Positions 53,496-64,000 are shown, counted from the stretch's first letter. The stretch: DNA of 64,000 bases from Branchipolynoe longqiensis (GCA_030323885.1 CM059193.1:74065543-74129542); one strand, 5' to 3'. Numbers and translations are program-made. Notes: generated by a model not told the origin, from the sequence alone.

Positions 53496-53566
53496 TGCGT
53501 ATATATATATATATATATATATGTTATAAATATATGGATATATATATAACATATCTATATATATGT

Positions 53567-53599
<33 letters not shown>

Positions 53600-53602
53600 T
53601 TC
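53496..53602. repeat. TA microsatellite
   Basis: (TA)n with ATGTTATATA interruptions. Confidence 0.95.
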
Positions 53603-54237
53603 AGCGGTACAGTGACTGTGGTTTGTGAGACCCATTTACGCATGAGCGGACAGGTGGCGCCACATGCAACCTGAGGTTGGGTAGGTTAAACCAGTAGATG
53701 ATTTCGTTCAGGCTCCAGCAGGCGATGGCTGGGGAGGGAGTAGGGGCTGATGTTTGTTGTTTGTTTGTTGTTGTTTTACGTCCTAGCAACATCTAAGGTC
53801 ATATCAGGGGCTGAGGAGCAGGTGGACGCTTCCGGCCTTATTATACTCGTGTAATGGCCTATGCATGTGTTTATGCCTACTGGTCTAGGGCAAGCTCAGT
53901 GTCAGCCCCTGCTGTGTTGTAGGCAATTTACTATTCATCCATGCGGGTTCGACACTAGGGCCCACTGCTGCGCTGCGTGCGTCGACCATGCCATGCCACA
54001 TCAGACACTCCACTCGAGTTGTTGAGGTTGTCTCTGGTTACCTCATTTCGTATATATCAAAAGAGGAGCCGATTGAATGTTTCCAAAATGTGTAGCACCA
54101 TATACCAACCACACTGTGAGAAAGGCCCGAGAACCAGACTGGAAACTTACTATCTCATTCTCAGCCACCCATAACTGTCAACACCAGGGGAAAAGCAGCT
54201 ACAGTGGGAATGATAATCTATGGTTTCACGCCGGAAG
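53603..54237. other. Mostly unassigned; SINE-1 tail at 53752-53808
   Basis: The tail reads GTTGTTGTTTTACGTCCTAG to AAGGTCATATCAGGGG on the minus strand. The rest is unassigned. Confidence 0.5.
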
Positions 54238-54586
54238 GACCAGACGGGATGGCTGAGTGAGTTGAGCATCCGCCTCCCGTTTTCGTAGATTGTGGGATCC
54301 ATACCCATTGGATCGAACCCTGGTCAAGTACAAACCAATGACTTGAAAATTGATAAGTCTCACTTCCTAGCCAGCAACTCTGCATTTTAGGATAGGGCAA
54401 GGACTGGTTCGCTCAGTGTTAGGATAATGTGACTGAGTGGGATATCAGGTCATGGGGGCTGGCAGCCTGGTTTTCCAGTGGGGCAACACTATAAAGTCAT
54501 GATGAGTGTGTACTGTCACTAGTCGGTACCAATCCTGATATGACCTTAGATGTTGCCATGATGTAAACCTTCAACAACCAACCATA
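54238..54586 (+). mobile_element. SINE-1 copy, near full length
   Basis: Head GACGGGATGGCTGAGTGAGT to tail CAACAACCAACC. Confidence 0.92.
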
Positions 54587-54729
54587 TTGCCGGAAGGGAC
54601 TTTGTTCAGGTTCAAAAGAAAATGTGCCGCGAGAGGAGCTATGTAGGTCAACCCAAATAATAACCTCACTTTTCCTCCCTCCCTTTACTAAGTTGCTTTG
54701 ATTTGTTGGCCCTGCGCCAACAGTTCTAG

Positions 54730-55183
54730 GCTGCAGACAGTATGCATGACCTTTTTACTAAGGTAAAACAGGAAAACATTTTAGCCTTTTTGAGGGCAGC
54801 TGGACTGTCAATCAATCAATAGTTCCGTCCTCTAGCCGAGGGTTGGATGCAATGGTTCTCCACTTGGCCCAATGGTGTGCTGTTCTGATAGACTGTCCAC
54901 TGTGAAATATTTGTAAACCATGATGTTCTTGGTCTCCCTCTCCCTCTGCTGCCATTCACCTTCCCTTCCAACAATGTATGGTATTTTGAACTCTGACGAA
55001 TGATGTGGCCAAAATAAATAAGTTTCTTTGTCTGTATAGTGGCAAACAAGCTTTTCTTATTTTTAATTTTTCTGAGAACTCAGCTGGACTGTACCACCTC
55101 ATATAGTTTACTAAATAGATTCTATCAATTATTAATAAAACTTTTCTTTTTCTATGGGAATTTGTTTCCCTTGACCACAAATA
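54730..55183 (+). mobile_element. SINE-3 copy split by LINE-C
   Basis: The 5' part 54730-54808 and continuation 55081-55183 are separated by LINE-C. CAGCTGGACTGT is duplicated at 54797-54808 and 55081-55092. It stops at ACCACAAATAT where LINE RT sequence begins. Confidence 0.85.
54809..55080 (-). pseudogene. LINE-C 3' end inserted in SINE-3
   Basis: 272 bp, 5'-truncated, with the tail at 54809 (CAATCAATCAATAG). It encodes LIYFGHIIRQSSKYHTLLEG and NGSRGRGRPRTSW. A perfect 12-bp target duplication flanks it. Confidence 0.9.
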
Positions 55184-55487
55184 TGCTGCGGCCCTGTCTG
55201 AAGCCACATTGAAGGTTGGACAGGTGGTGTCCTGACTCCAGTAGCCAGACGAGGCGGTTGTTTACCATGCGCTCCATGGTTTTACAGATGCAGCTTGTGA
55301 GGGCCATGGGACGATATTTGTTGGCTTCACTCTGGTCTTTACCAGGTTTGGGAATCGGTATTACTGTCGCCTCCCGCCAAGAGGCGGGGACGACACCCGA
55401 CTCCCAGATGTTGTTGAAGAGTTGAAGCAACAGTCTCAGTTCATGTTCAGGGAGATGTTTAAAAAATTGATAATGAATTCCATCAGG
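55184..55487 (-). pseudogene. LINE reverse transcriptase fragment (finger region)
   Basis: LLQLFNNIWESGVVPASWRE, ATVIPIPKPGKD, YRPMALTSCICKTMERMVNN and LQCGFRQGRS are typical of the N-terminal RT of Jockey-type LINEs. Both ends are truncated and the palm domain is missing. Confidence 0.85.
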
Positions 55488-55959
55488 TCAAACTGGACAA
55501 CATGGCCGTGGTGTACACCATCTGTAAGAGAGAGAAGGGATCCAAACCAGGGATCCCACCAGGAGGCCTTGTCCACTATTCAATTCAATTCAATTCTTTA
55601 TTTCAGACTCCGGATTATGGTAGTTACATAATTTGGTCCGTAGTAGGTATCTGTGAGAGGGAGAAGATTCAGACCTGGGATCCCACCAGAGGTCTTTTGC
55701 ACCAAGCTGGTAGAAAGGATCCAAGTTAGGGAGCCTATCAAAGGATGCTTGACCTTGAGCACATGGAGAAGATGCAAATCAGGAATGCAATCTTAATGCG
55801 TGGACAACGGATCCACATACACAGCTAAGCAGTTGGACAGGATTCAGAGAAACCAGAGGAATCCAGAACACAATTGATGCTATTCATGGACCCAACCTAA
55901 TTAGGCTTCAAAACGAGGCTAGCTATGCATTGGTCACTGAAAATGTACTGGAACATGGT
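55488..55959. other. Unassigned stretch with a LINE-like tail
   Basis: 55575-55615 reads (on the minus strand) AAATAAAGAATTGAATTGAA, a LINE/SINE-type end. GAGAAGGGATCC/GGGATCCCACCAG motifs repeat loosely. Confidence 0.4.
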
Positions 55960-56450
55960 GTGTAAGAGGGGTGTCATGAGGGTGTAGGGGTGTAGTGAGT
56001 GGATATGGTGGGTGTGTGCGGTGGGCGTATAGGGGCGTGGTGGGAGTGTAGGTTTGTGGTGGGGGTTTAGGGATGTGGTCGGAGGTGTAGGTGTGTGTCG
56101 TAGCGTTTGAGGGGTGTGTCGGTGGGGTGTATGTGGTTGGGGCATAGGTGTGTGTCGTGGGGGTATAGGGTGTGTGTCGTGGAGGTGTAGAGGTGTGGTG
56201 AGGGTTTTGGTGGGAGTGTAGGGGGTAGTTGGGGTATAGTTGTTTGGTTGGGGTGGGTGGGTATGGTGGGGTTGATGGGTGTGGTGGGGGTGTAGGTGTG
56301 TGTGGTTGGGGTGGTGGGGTTGTGGTGATGTAGGGGTGTGGTGAGGGTTTTGGTGTGGGTCGTGGTTGGAGACTAGGGGTGTGTGCTAGGGGGGTAGTGG
56401 GGGTATAGGTATGTGGTGGGAGTGTAGATGTGTGGTGGGTATGTGTGGTG
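55960..56450 (+). repeat. G-rich minisatellite (GTGGTGGGGGTGTAGG type)
   Basis: Irregular units of GGTGTGGTGGGGGTGTAGG with many GGG/GGGG runs on the plus strand. Confidence 0.85.
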
Positions 56451-57291
56451 AGCTCACAGCCCTGATCATCTACCGTGACGTTATGTCGGTTGTCACTGTC
56501 CTCTGATAAGACTCAATGAATGATGTGGTGGAGGCACCCAAATAAAAGCCATGTTTTCCCAAACCTCAGCTTCCATGTCATCTGGGCCCGAGAGCAATGA
56601 TTATATGTACTGCCTTTATTATGGGTTAGCTTCACTCTCTCCAAAAAAAACAGAGCCCAAAACTCTTTTTTGCCAGTATACATGCCTCACCAATCGAAAA
56701 TATATAAATAAGAGAACCCAGACCCCACCCAACTCAGATATAAAATATAGATTGGGTGGGGGGAACCCAGTAATTATGTAGTTCCCACGTATGTACGTTA
56801 TATTTTTGCTTGTATAAAAGATAATTAAAAATAACAGACCCATGCCTTAGGCCTATGTCTTTGTGCTAAGAAGAATGTTGAGCAAAATATGTGGTTTGTC
56901 GATAATAAAAGGGAGCTGAGGTTGAGTGACCTGGTGAGTTTTTAATAAAAACAGAGGACACGGCATAATTGCTGTTTATTGAGAATATTTAGGCCACTTC
57001 GGATAAAAAACTAAAGAATGCTTGCATTTGAGATTGGATTAGGCTCACAATTATTAGAACCACTGGAGAAGCATATAGACTGGCAAAAACAGCAAGCTGA
57101 GTTTCAGAGAGTTTGCCAGTTTTGCCACTTTTGTCTGTGATGGGCAGCACCATTTTGGGTCTTGGGACTATAACAAACAAGCCCTCTGATTGGAGAGTCT
57201 GAAAGGTAGTATCTGATTGGATCCGACGTTCTGAGTCGTGAGCCTACTGCTATGGTGTCATAGTTTTGATGTGCATGCCAAATATCCAGAT
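56451..57291. other. Unassigned stretch
   Basis: No gene or repeat family recognised. Confidence 0.4.
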
Positions 57292-57400
57292 ATGAGGGCC
57301 GAATGCATTGAGCGTCCGCCTCCCGTTCTGGTAGGTCATGGAATTCAAACCCCCCAGCGTCAAACCCTGGCTTAGTAAAATGAGTGACATTAAAAATTGG
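57292..57400 (+). mobile_element. SINE-1 head
   Basis: GAGGGCCGAATGCATTGAGC to TGACATTAAAAATTGG. It abuts a pogo-like MITE fragment (57401-57470, TACAGTAAAACTTCTCTAAA). Confidence 0.8.
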
Positions 57401-57491
57401 TACAGTAAAACTTCTCTAAATCGACTTTATGTGGTCCATTTAGGGAGGTAGTCGGCTTAGGGAGTTAAAATATGGTATTCTAATACCCTAT

Positions 57492-58895
57492 TAATGTGGA
57501 CAGGAATGATGGCGAACATTAGCGTTGGAGGGGAAGTCTCGGAATCGTTTGGGGTTACCAATGGGGTCAAGCAAGGTTGTGTACTGGCCCCTACGCTCTT
57601 CTCCATCTTCCTATCAGCAATGCTCGATGAGGCTTTCCGAGACATGGGGGATGGTATCTATATACAGTCCAGACAGAGCGCTGACCTATTCAATGTTGCA
57701 CACTTCAGAGCGAAAACCAAGACTACTCAGATACTGGTGAGATAGCTACTATTCGCAGATGACAGTGCACTGGTTGCCCACTCTGCTGAAGAGATCCAGA
57801 AAATGGTGGACGCCTTCTCCGATGCATCAAAGAAGTTTGGCCTGAAGATTAACATCAAGAAGGTAACCAGGCCAAAAGTAGCCAGACACCACACAGCTAC
57901 ATACAAGCCTATGATATGTAAATAGGAGTAGGTTAGTCTAGTAGTGAGAGTAGAAAAAGTAAAATGCATAAATGCCAAGAAAATCCCAAAAAATTAACAT
58001 AGACTACTAACCAAACCAACCAACTATCTATCTGCTGCTGGAATGCAGGCAATCAAATACCTTATCAGCAGCTACTGTGTGATAAGATAAAACCAACACT
58101 ACAGCTAGCCAGCATTGAAAACAAGCCTGAATACCCAGGCTTATATGCTATGGACAGTATAAATACAGCTTCAATACAAAAAATCCAATCAAGAAGACGG
58201 AGGTGCTGTACCAACCCAACTCTACAAGAACCCGAGAGGAGGAGATCATGGTTGATGGAAACAAGCTGAACTCTGTTCCGGAATTCACCTACGTCGGAAG
58301 CATTATATCAAGTGATGGACGCATTGATGCTGAAATACAGAGGAGGATGGCCAAGGCTAGCGTATCTTTCGGCCGACTACACCAGAGACTCTGGAACAAC
58401 CACCATGTGTCCATTCGGGTCAAAGGCAAGATCTACCTGCAATTGTGCTATCCACCCTACTATGCGGAGCCAAGGCCTGGACAGTGTACAGATGACAGGT
58501 GAAAAAGCTGCATGCCTTCATGATGCAACATTTGCTTTCAATCATGAGGCTAACCTGGAAGGACAAAGTGACAAATAAGGAAATACTCGAACGGATGGGG
58601 CTGCCCTCTATGGAAGATCTTCTGATCAAAAAGAATCTCCGGTGGACTGGACACCTCATGAGGATGTCATCAGACAGGCTACCAAAGCAGATCCTCTATT
58701 CTCAACTGTCTTCTGGTTATAGAAAGAGAGGGCGCCCTCTTCTCCGGTTCAAGGATACCATCAAAAGAAACCTGAAGCTGAGAGACTTTAAGGCCAACTC
58801 ATGGACGCAACTCTCACAGCAGAGAGCTAAATGGAGAGTGGCAGTCAAGTTATGAAAGCAGTCTTTGTCGCATCGCGACTGACAGCATGATGATG
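57492..58895 (+). pseudogene. LINE-B (CFDP2-like, RTE-type) RT, truncated, split and with stops
   Basis: It encodes GVTNGVKQGCVLAPTLFSIF (motif B), a TAG at 57743-57745 just before LLFADDSALVAH (motif C, FADD intact), then KKFGLKINIKK. It is interrupted at 57863-58187 by a LINE-A tail and resumes TEVLYQPNSTRTREEE. Then come FTYVGSIISSDGRIDAEIQR and RLWNNHHVSIRVKGK, a frame change near 58450, a TGA near 58498 and the C-terminus LTWKDKVTNKEILERMGLPS to about 58855. It ends in the family 3' end and (GAT)n. The endonuclease and RT N-terminus are missing. Confidence 0.92.
57863..58187 (+). mobile_element. LINE-A 3' UTR copy inserted in LINE-B, 9-bp target duplication
   Basis: 325 bp homologous to the 3' UTR of LINE-A (minus strand, about 40495-40165): GGCCAAAAGTAGCCAGACAC, TGTAAATAGGAGTAGG, GCAATCAAATACCTTATCAG, GCCTGAATACCCAGGCTTAT. 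It is flanked by ATCAAGAAG at 57854-57862 and 58188-58196. Confidence 0.95.
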
Positions 58896-58909
58896 ATGAT
58901 TAATAGGGA

Positions 58910-58992
58910 GCACCAGATTAGCTGGCAACAAGTATAAGCTTCTAAGTCATTGGTCTGACTCGGCCAGAATTCGAAACCATGACCTTTAACAT
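58910..58992 (-). mobile_element. SINE-1 fragment
   Basis: GGCAACAAGTATAAGCTTCT to AATTCGAAACCATGACC. Confidence 0.7.
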
Positions 58993-59069
58993 ACCAGAAT
59001 TAAACTGTATAAAGACCCCATGGGAGCAGTCTGATACTCCCACTTCTCTGCCTTCAAACCCAACTGGGA

Positions 59070-59385
59070 GCGGGACTTAGCTGAGGCGGTAGTGTGTCCA
59101 AGTGTGAAGGTGTTTGTCATCCGATCGATCCTGCTCATTGGACGCATTTGCAGTTTGGGATATTTTCTGTTCCAACCAGTGGTCCAGAACTAGTTCATCA
59201 AAGGCTGTGCTCCTATATGCTGTGTGTGGGAAAGTGCATATAAAAGAACCCTTGCTGCTTATCGAAAAGAGTAGAATATGTGGCGGCAGTGGGTTTCCTC
59301 CAAAGAAATATGTCAGAATGACCATATGTTTGACTTCCAATACCCGATGATGAAAATCAATGTGCTCCAGAGGCATTGTTCTTCT
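59070..59385 (+). mobile_element. SINE-2 copy with head remnant
   Basis: A head-like GGGACTTAGCTGAGGCGGTA precedes the body: CTGCTCATTGGACGCATTTG, GTGGGAAAGTGCATATAAAA, GGCGGCAGTGGGTTTCCTCC, AATACCCGATGATG and ATCAATGTGCTCCAGAGGCA. Confidence 0.88.
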
Positions 59386-59394
59386 TCTTCAAAC

Positions 59395-59560
59395 CTAACT
59401 GGTCTCTCCGATCATCATCATGTTGTTGGTCGCGGTGCGACAAAGACTGCTTTCATTACTTGACTGCCGCTCTCCATTTAGCTCTCTGCTGTGAGAGTTG
59501 CGTCCATGAGTCGGTCTTAATGTCTCTCAGCTTATCTCTCCGATATGTCCTAGTGAACAC
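59395..59560 (-). pseudogene. LINE-B 3' end
   Basis: CATCATCATG, then GTCGCGGTGCGACAAAGACT, AATGAAAGCAG-like reverse, and CTGAGAGACATTAAGACCGA on the minus strand, matching the C-terminal codons of LINE-B. About 165 bp. Confidence 0.85.
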
Positions 59561-60060
59561 AACAAATTACCCTAGAATTATGTGGCCCTTATATTATCAC
59601 CATGTCTTCATGAATATTCAGTACATACATATAGCTATATCTAGAAACTGCATGCTGCATACCCAAAACGAATAGAGCATATAGCTAGCGATTGACAGGT
59701 CAATCACAGGGGCCTACCTTGGGATTTTCAGGTGTTATGCAGACTTTTCTGGTGATGGAATAAAGCGCTATTGGCAGTGCACACTTACATACGCACACAC
59801 ATATAAAATGTGGGTCGTCCAGGAATAGTTCTGAATTGCTATAAGCCAAGTTTGGACTTCTTTTCAGGCTTATTTTGCATTTACAAAAATAAGTATATCA
59901 TATATTTAAATACAAAACAATAGTTGTAGTCTCAGGTGGTATACAGCTGCGTATCTGCATATATGGAAGCTAGGCCCTTGAATTACCGTAGCAACTGTCC
60001 ACTTAGTGTTTATAAACAGGTCACATGCAAATTTCAATTAAAATATCTAAATTCAGTATA
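59561..60060. other. Unassigned stretch
   Basis: AT-rich, no gene recognised. Confidence 0.4.
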
Positions 60061-60362
60061 GTGGTGTTCTCTGTGGCGGAGTGGTTAGAGTGTCTGACTT
60101 TTTTCTAGGTCGGACTCCTAATCTGAAGGTTGGTGGTTCAATTCCCCATGCCCCCACCTCTGCCAATTTGGATTTACACAGCTGTGTATAACTTACAGTG
60201 ACATCAAAGGCCAGTTGCTCTCATACCATGTCTATGTGGTGTGGGAGGTTAAAAATCCCTTGGGTCGGTAAAAGTCTAGGCTCGGGTTTTCTATCGACAA
60301 ACTGTCTAATGGTGAAAACAAGTCTATTCAGACTTATCTATGATATGCATATAAATCTTCAA
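60061..60362 (+). mobile_element. SINE-4 copy
   Basis: tRNA-derived head with A-box GTGGCGGAGTGGTTAGAGTG, an extended arm (CTTTTTTCTAGGTCGGACTC) and B-box GTGGTTCAATTCCCC, as in tRNA-Ser/Leu-type heads. The body (GGTTAAAAATCCCTTGGGTC, ACTGTCTAATGGTGAAAACA) matches 41911-42219. Confidence 0.9.
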
Positions 60363-60606
60363 GAAAGAAATAAGCAGCACACATGCCAATTTCAATTCAA
60401 ATATCTCAAACCCGTAGAGCTAGTGATTGACAGGTCAGTCACCATAGCAACTGTCCACTCTGAGTTTATAAACAGCCAACACATGGCCAGAAACCACCCG
60501 GCACCACTCAGTAAATTTACTGATTTGTGCATGTGGAAGATGGCTATGAGCGTCAACACTGGAAGCAGCGCCACATGACCTCCTGAAATATGGTTTTAAT
60601 TAGTTA
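60363..60606. other. Unassigned stretch
   Basis: It partly repeats 59980-60050 (CATAGCAACTGTCCACT, GTTTATAAACAG). Confidence 0.4.
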
Positions 60607-60924
60607 AGCCCCTGTGACACATCACCGGATTGGAGGAAATGGAACGAAACCGAACAAAGTCTGGTGATAGTCCGCTTTGTGTCTGCACAAGTTTTGAACA
60701 TGCACAAAACTTTGAACGGATGCTGCCGGATTGACGTCTACGGTTCTTGTCCGGTTTGAGTTTGCTTTGTCCGTTGGCTATCCGTTCATGTCCATTTTAT
60801 GTCCGTTTCATGTTCAGCGGCCTTTGACCCGATATCGCAACATTTTGACACATTTTGATACTTATGACGCCCAGGCTAGACAATTCTGTCCGTTGCCCAA
60901 TCCAGTGATGTGTGACAGGGGCTT
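60607..60924. mobile_element. Fold-back element FB-2, copy B
   Basis: The ends TAAGCCCCTGTGACACATCA and TGATGTGTGACAGGGGCTTA are inverted. The centre is CAAGTTTTGAACATGCACAA. It is homologous to 16741-17096. Confidence 0.88.
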
Positions 60925-61599
60925 AACCGACTGGTTCATCCTGCCACTGACACAACAGCCCTCGCATGCTCCAATACCCATCACCGCTTCATATCCCCAT
61001 TAGGAAGCCCCAGGGTTGGAAAAGGTGGGGTGAGGAACTCAGAAGGGAACTAGCTGTTGCCTTCCTCTCTCAAATTAAATTAGATTTTCTGATTGTCGCT
61101 CCAGAGGTGGTGCGTAATACATTACCACGTGACAGGGTGGTGCAGTGTTATTGATGGCCCGCTTGAGGGTAATTCATCAATCATGGGGCACCTCAGATAT
61201 GATCAGATGTCAGAGAGGCCCCCAACAATGCCCCACCCTGAACTCACCTCACAAAGCACCCTGAGGTAAGAACTATTTAACAATCTCATCTAAATTGAAA
61301 ATGTGTCTGCCCTCTCATTTCAGAGAAAATGGTAGGTGGGTAGGCCTGATAGCTATGCTGAGCTTTGAACCCTCGTGAAGGAAATAAAAAACTGAATGCT
61401 TTGGTCTCAGTGGAGTAAAAATACAGAGAACAAGGTGTGTTCATCAGGCAAAGAGCGTCTTTCTCTAAACTGATTAGCTGATTTGTGCGATTGCCACATT
61501 TTAATGCTGCAAAATATTGGTGCTGCGGTGACAAAATAATACTTTTTATAATAAATCACAATAACTGTTTTGAAATTATTTCACAGTTTAAGAACTAAT
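60925..61599. other. Unassigned stretch
   Basis: No gene recognised in about 675 bp. Confidence 0.4.
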
Positions 61600-62262
61600 G
61601 GCCCTGTCACACTACGACGTAACGACGTCGACGTAGGGAGAACGTGAAGAACGTTGAACTTCTCGGCGTAGTATGCAAATTTGGGCACAAGTTGAAAGTG
61701 GATGCAGCGTAGTGGACGAGAGCATAACGTCGGTAAAGCGTAGTGATACCGTCATTCAACGAGAGAGGTCAACGTAATGACGATCACGGAACGTTATGAA
61801 CATTATTCCATCGCCAGAAGAACGTTACGGTATGTTAGCTATGTCATGAGACGTTGAACGTACGTTGAATGCACGTTGTCCTGACGTTCTCCTGACGTTC
61901 TCCTGACATTCTCCTGACGTTCTCCTGACTTTCCCATTACGCCGAATGGACGTTTCCACCAGCTTTAATGTGGGTCAACGAGTGGAATGTAGTGGAACCT
62001 AGTGAGGAACGTTTGCCTAACGTCCGTTTAACATCATTGACGTTCGCTGAACGTGAACAGAACGTAGAGCAAACGTAAACCCTTATGTCATGTCCAAAAC
62101 CTTGACGTAACTCGACGTAACACGACGTAATATGACGTAGCTCGACGTCATTCTAACGTCATTCTGACGTCATCATGACGTAACCCAACGTAATGACGAA
62201 AAATGACCACGTTAGGCTCACGTTGGCTCGTTACGTTGTAGTGTGACAGGGGTATAAGCCAA
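61600..62262. mobile_element. Fold-back element FB-3 (ACGT-rich)
   Basis: The ends GGCCCTGTCACACTACGACG and CGTTGTAGTGTGACAGGGGT are inverted. The interior has dozens of ACGT-centred words (ACGTAACGACGTCGACG, a GACGTTCTCCT tandem at about 61880-61925). No ORF. Confidence 0.85.
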
Positions 62263-62496
62263 TGCACCATAACATGTGGTCTTTTATATCCTTACCAATA
62301 TATTATTTAGGTATGATTTAATCAAAAAAGCACTGTCGATATTGTCATAAATCAGCTCCATCCACCAATGGCTACGCTTCTCAAAGCCATAGTGATAGCT
62401 TTATTTTAACATTTTGTTCCACTAATAAATTGCGGGAAAATGATACTTTCTGTTGCAGATATACTAACCATACACAGTTGAATATCGATTAAAAAC

Positions 62497-63272
62497 TACA
62501 CTATGACAAAGACCCTATAATACTAAGACGGCTCACTCAGCCTGTACTGTGTAATCAAAATGATCAAACCCACCACTTGGTGCACTGGCTGTTCTCATGG
62601 TTAAACAGGTGCTATATTGTCCATGTTGCCGGAAACATGCATAATTCACAAACCCTGACTATGGGCTTGATATGAGCAGCACCATAGATACCGTTCGTAG
62701 CGCGCGTCGCTATGTACAAAGTTAACTTCCGGTAGTAGATTCAAAGGCTTGTCCAGTCCTTACCTGGCCACCGTCGTCGACGGATCGATTGAGCGAATAA
62801 GAAAATTGTGCTAATTGTTGCTCGACAATCATGCCTAAAGCATAGTAAAGTCAGAAGTGTTGTGGGGAAGTATTCGCAGGCATTGCTTGAATCAATGGAT
62901 CCATCTGGTGGGTCGAGTGGTGCGAACAACAGGAGTAATGTTGTTGTTTGTACGGTGTCTTCGTCTTGACTTGGTGCGCTGGCTGTTCTCTTGGTTAAAC
63001 AGGTGCTATATTATATGTATAAATGTATATATGAATGTGAAAGATGTGTGATGATGGCGATGCTGATGATGATGTGTATTTGTTCATAGCAATTTCATAT
63101 TGATGTGTATTCATACTTACCTATCTGATGTATAATATAATTGTATGTGCTTACATGTGAAACACCAACCAGCAGCTGGGCTCCTCAAACCCACCACAAG
63201 GTGGCACTGCGAAATGTACATTACTAGGGGGTGAGCCATCTTAGTATTATAGGGTCTTTGACTATGACACAG
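62497..63272. mobile_element. 775-bp element with 30-bp inverted ends
   Basis: CAAAGACCCTATAATACTAA (about 62506) and TTAGTATTATAGGGTCTTTG (about 63240) are the core of about 30-bp ends, followed inward by GA(C/T)GGCTCAC. An internal segment CTGGCTGTTCTC.TGGTTAAA is duplicated (62588 and 62979). No transposase recognised. Confidence 0.75.
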
Positions 63273-63490
63273 AAAAGATTAATAATGCAAGCTTCAGCCA
63301 ACCAATTAGATACCTGAAAAGATAGATGTCAATACACCTAGAAATACACCTCGAAATACGCCGAGATATACACGTAGAAATACACCTAGAAATACACCTA
63401 GAAATACAGCTAGGTGCACAAATGATGTTTAAATGGACCAACACAAATTATAGTAAAAGCTGGATTTTGGACTGTTTGCAATCTACGAAC
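63273..63490. other. Short AATACACCTAG tandem
   Basis: About 63332-63412 repeats CTAGAAATACAC with a ~12-bp period. Otherwise unassigned. Confidence 0.6.
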
Positions 63491-63580
63491 AATTCGTCAT
63501 CATCAGACTATCGGTCGCAATGCGACAAAGACTGCTTTCATTACTTGACTGCCGCTCTCCATTTAGCTCTCTTATTTCAT
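63491..63580 (-). pseudogene. LINE-B 3' end, short
   Basis: CATCATCAGACTATCGGTCG then CGACAAAGACTGCTTTCATT. Same 3' terminus as 1-405, 5'-truncated to about 90 bp. Confidence 0.8.
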
Positions 63581-63719
63581 GAAAGCTGCCTACAAAAGTG
63601 TTGAAGTGCTGCTGGCTTTTGCAAGTTACCAGCAGAGCAAATAGAGGTTTCACACTGGCAAGAACATGTCCAGACAGGCGCAAAAATATTTGTCCCTGCA
63701 TTGGCTGGTCGGGAGATGT

Positions 63720-63976
63720 TGGGACTTAAAAATTGATACGTGTTGCTTCATAGCCTGGCGCTCAGCATTATTAGGATATGGTTAGGACTGGTTGGCTCAG
63801 TGTCAGGATAATGTGACTGAGTGGGATATCAGGTCATGGTGCTGGCGGCCTGGTCTTCCAGTGGGGCAGCACTATAAAGTCGCCATGAGTGCGCACTGTC
63901 ACAAGTCGGTACCCGTCCTGATATGACCTTAAATGTTGCTAGGACGTAAAACAACAACAAACAACAACAACAACAA
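63720..63976 (+). mobile_element. SINE-1 body and tail
   Basis: GACTTAAAAATTGATACGTG to GGACGTAAAACAACAACAAA, with (AAC)n tail. One of the least diverged bodies. Confidence 0.92.
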
Positions 63977-64000
63977 TGTCCTACAAATGTCAAGCTTTGT

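Overview
The window is eukaryotic, animal-type DNA: one spliced gene sits in a dense layer of interspersed and tandem repeats, and nothing resembles a bacterial operon or CRISPR array. A SINE-2 family (near 2380, 5150, 8560 and 59070) carries a body and a 3' end ('CCAATAGCCGATGATTAA', 'GTTAAATAAAACAAACT') that I associate with marine molluscs. The CFDP2-like RTE-type LINE fits the same group. My best guess is a mollusc, probably a gastropod; this rests on recall of repeat families, not on a search.

The only convincing host gene is a Golgi-type carbohydrate sulfotransferase (HNK-1/CHST8-14 family, Sulfotransfer_2). I assembled it from four exons: 39144-39234, 41789-41904, 46123-46304 and 46897-47473. 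Splice phases are compatible and the protein is 321 aa, with an N-terminal signal anchor, a 5'-PSB loop and a 3'-PB motif. Its introns hold an antisense LINE, several SINEs, an inverted repeat pair and a ~700 bp CACACG tract.

Layout. 1-9.1 kb: LINE-B 3' end, a 22-bp minisatellite that appears to have grown inside a SINE, TIR elements, SINEs. 9.2-24 kb: nested SINEs and MITEs, fold-back elements, a 9-bp minisatellite (17.6-18.8 kb), a short 3' LTR with polypurine tract (19 kb), a pogo-like palindrome (22.9 kb). 24.27-29.47 kb: a tyrosine-recombinase (DIRS-order) retrotransposon on the minus strand with gag, RT-RNase H, YR and split direct repeats (A1 - ORFs - B1 A2 B2), as in Ngaro/PAT elements; it is disabled by stops and frameshifts. 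29.5-35.5 kb: 104-bp tandem repeats, SINEs, TTAA-flanked MITEs, AT microsatellite, G/C runs. 35.57-38.89 kb: a ~3.3 kb palindromic structure of 15-bp repeats whose ends are inverted, tRNA-like sequences. 39.0-47.5 kb: the sulfotransferase gene. 47.5-64 kb: more SINEs, fold-back elements and three LINE lineages, including one LINE tail inserted in another with a 9-bp target duplication.

Most long ORFs are artefacts of tandem repeats (17.5-18.4, 36.2-38.7, 43.8-44.8 kb) and are not annotated as genes. Repeat boundaries were read by eye and are good to about 5-20 bp unless a target duplication is given.
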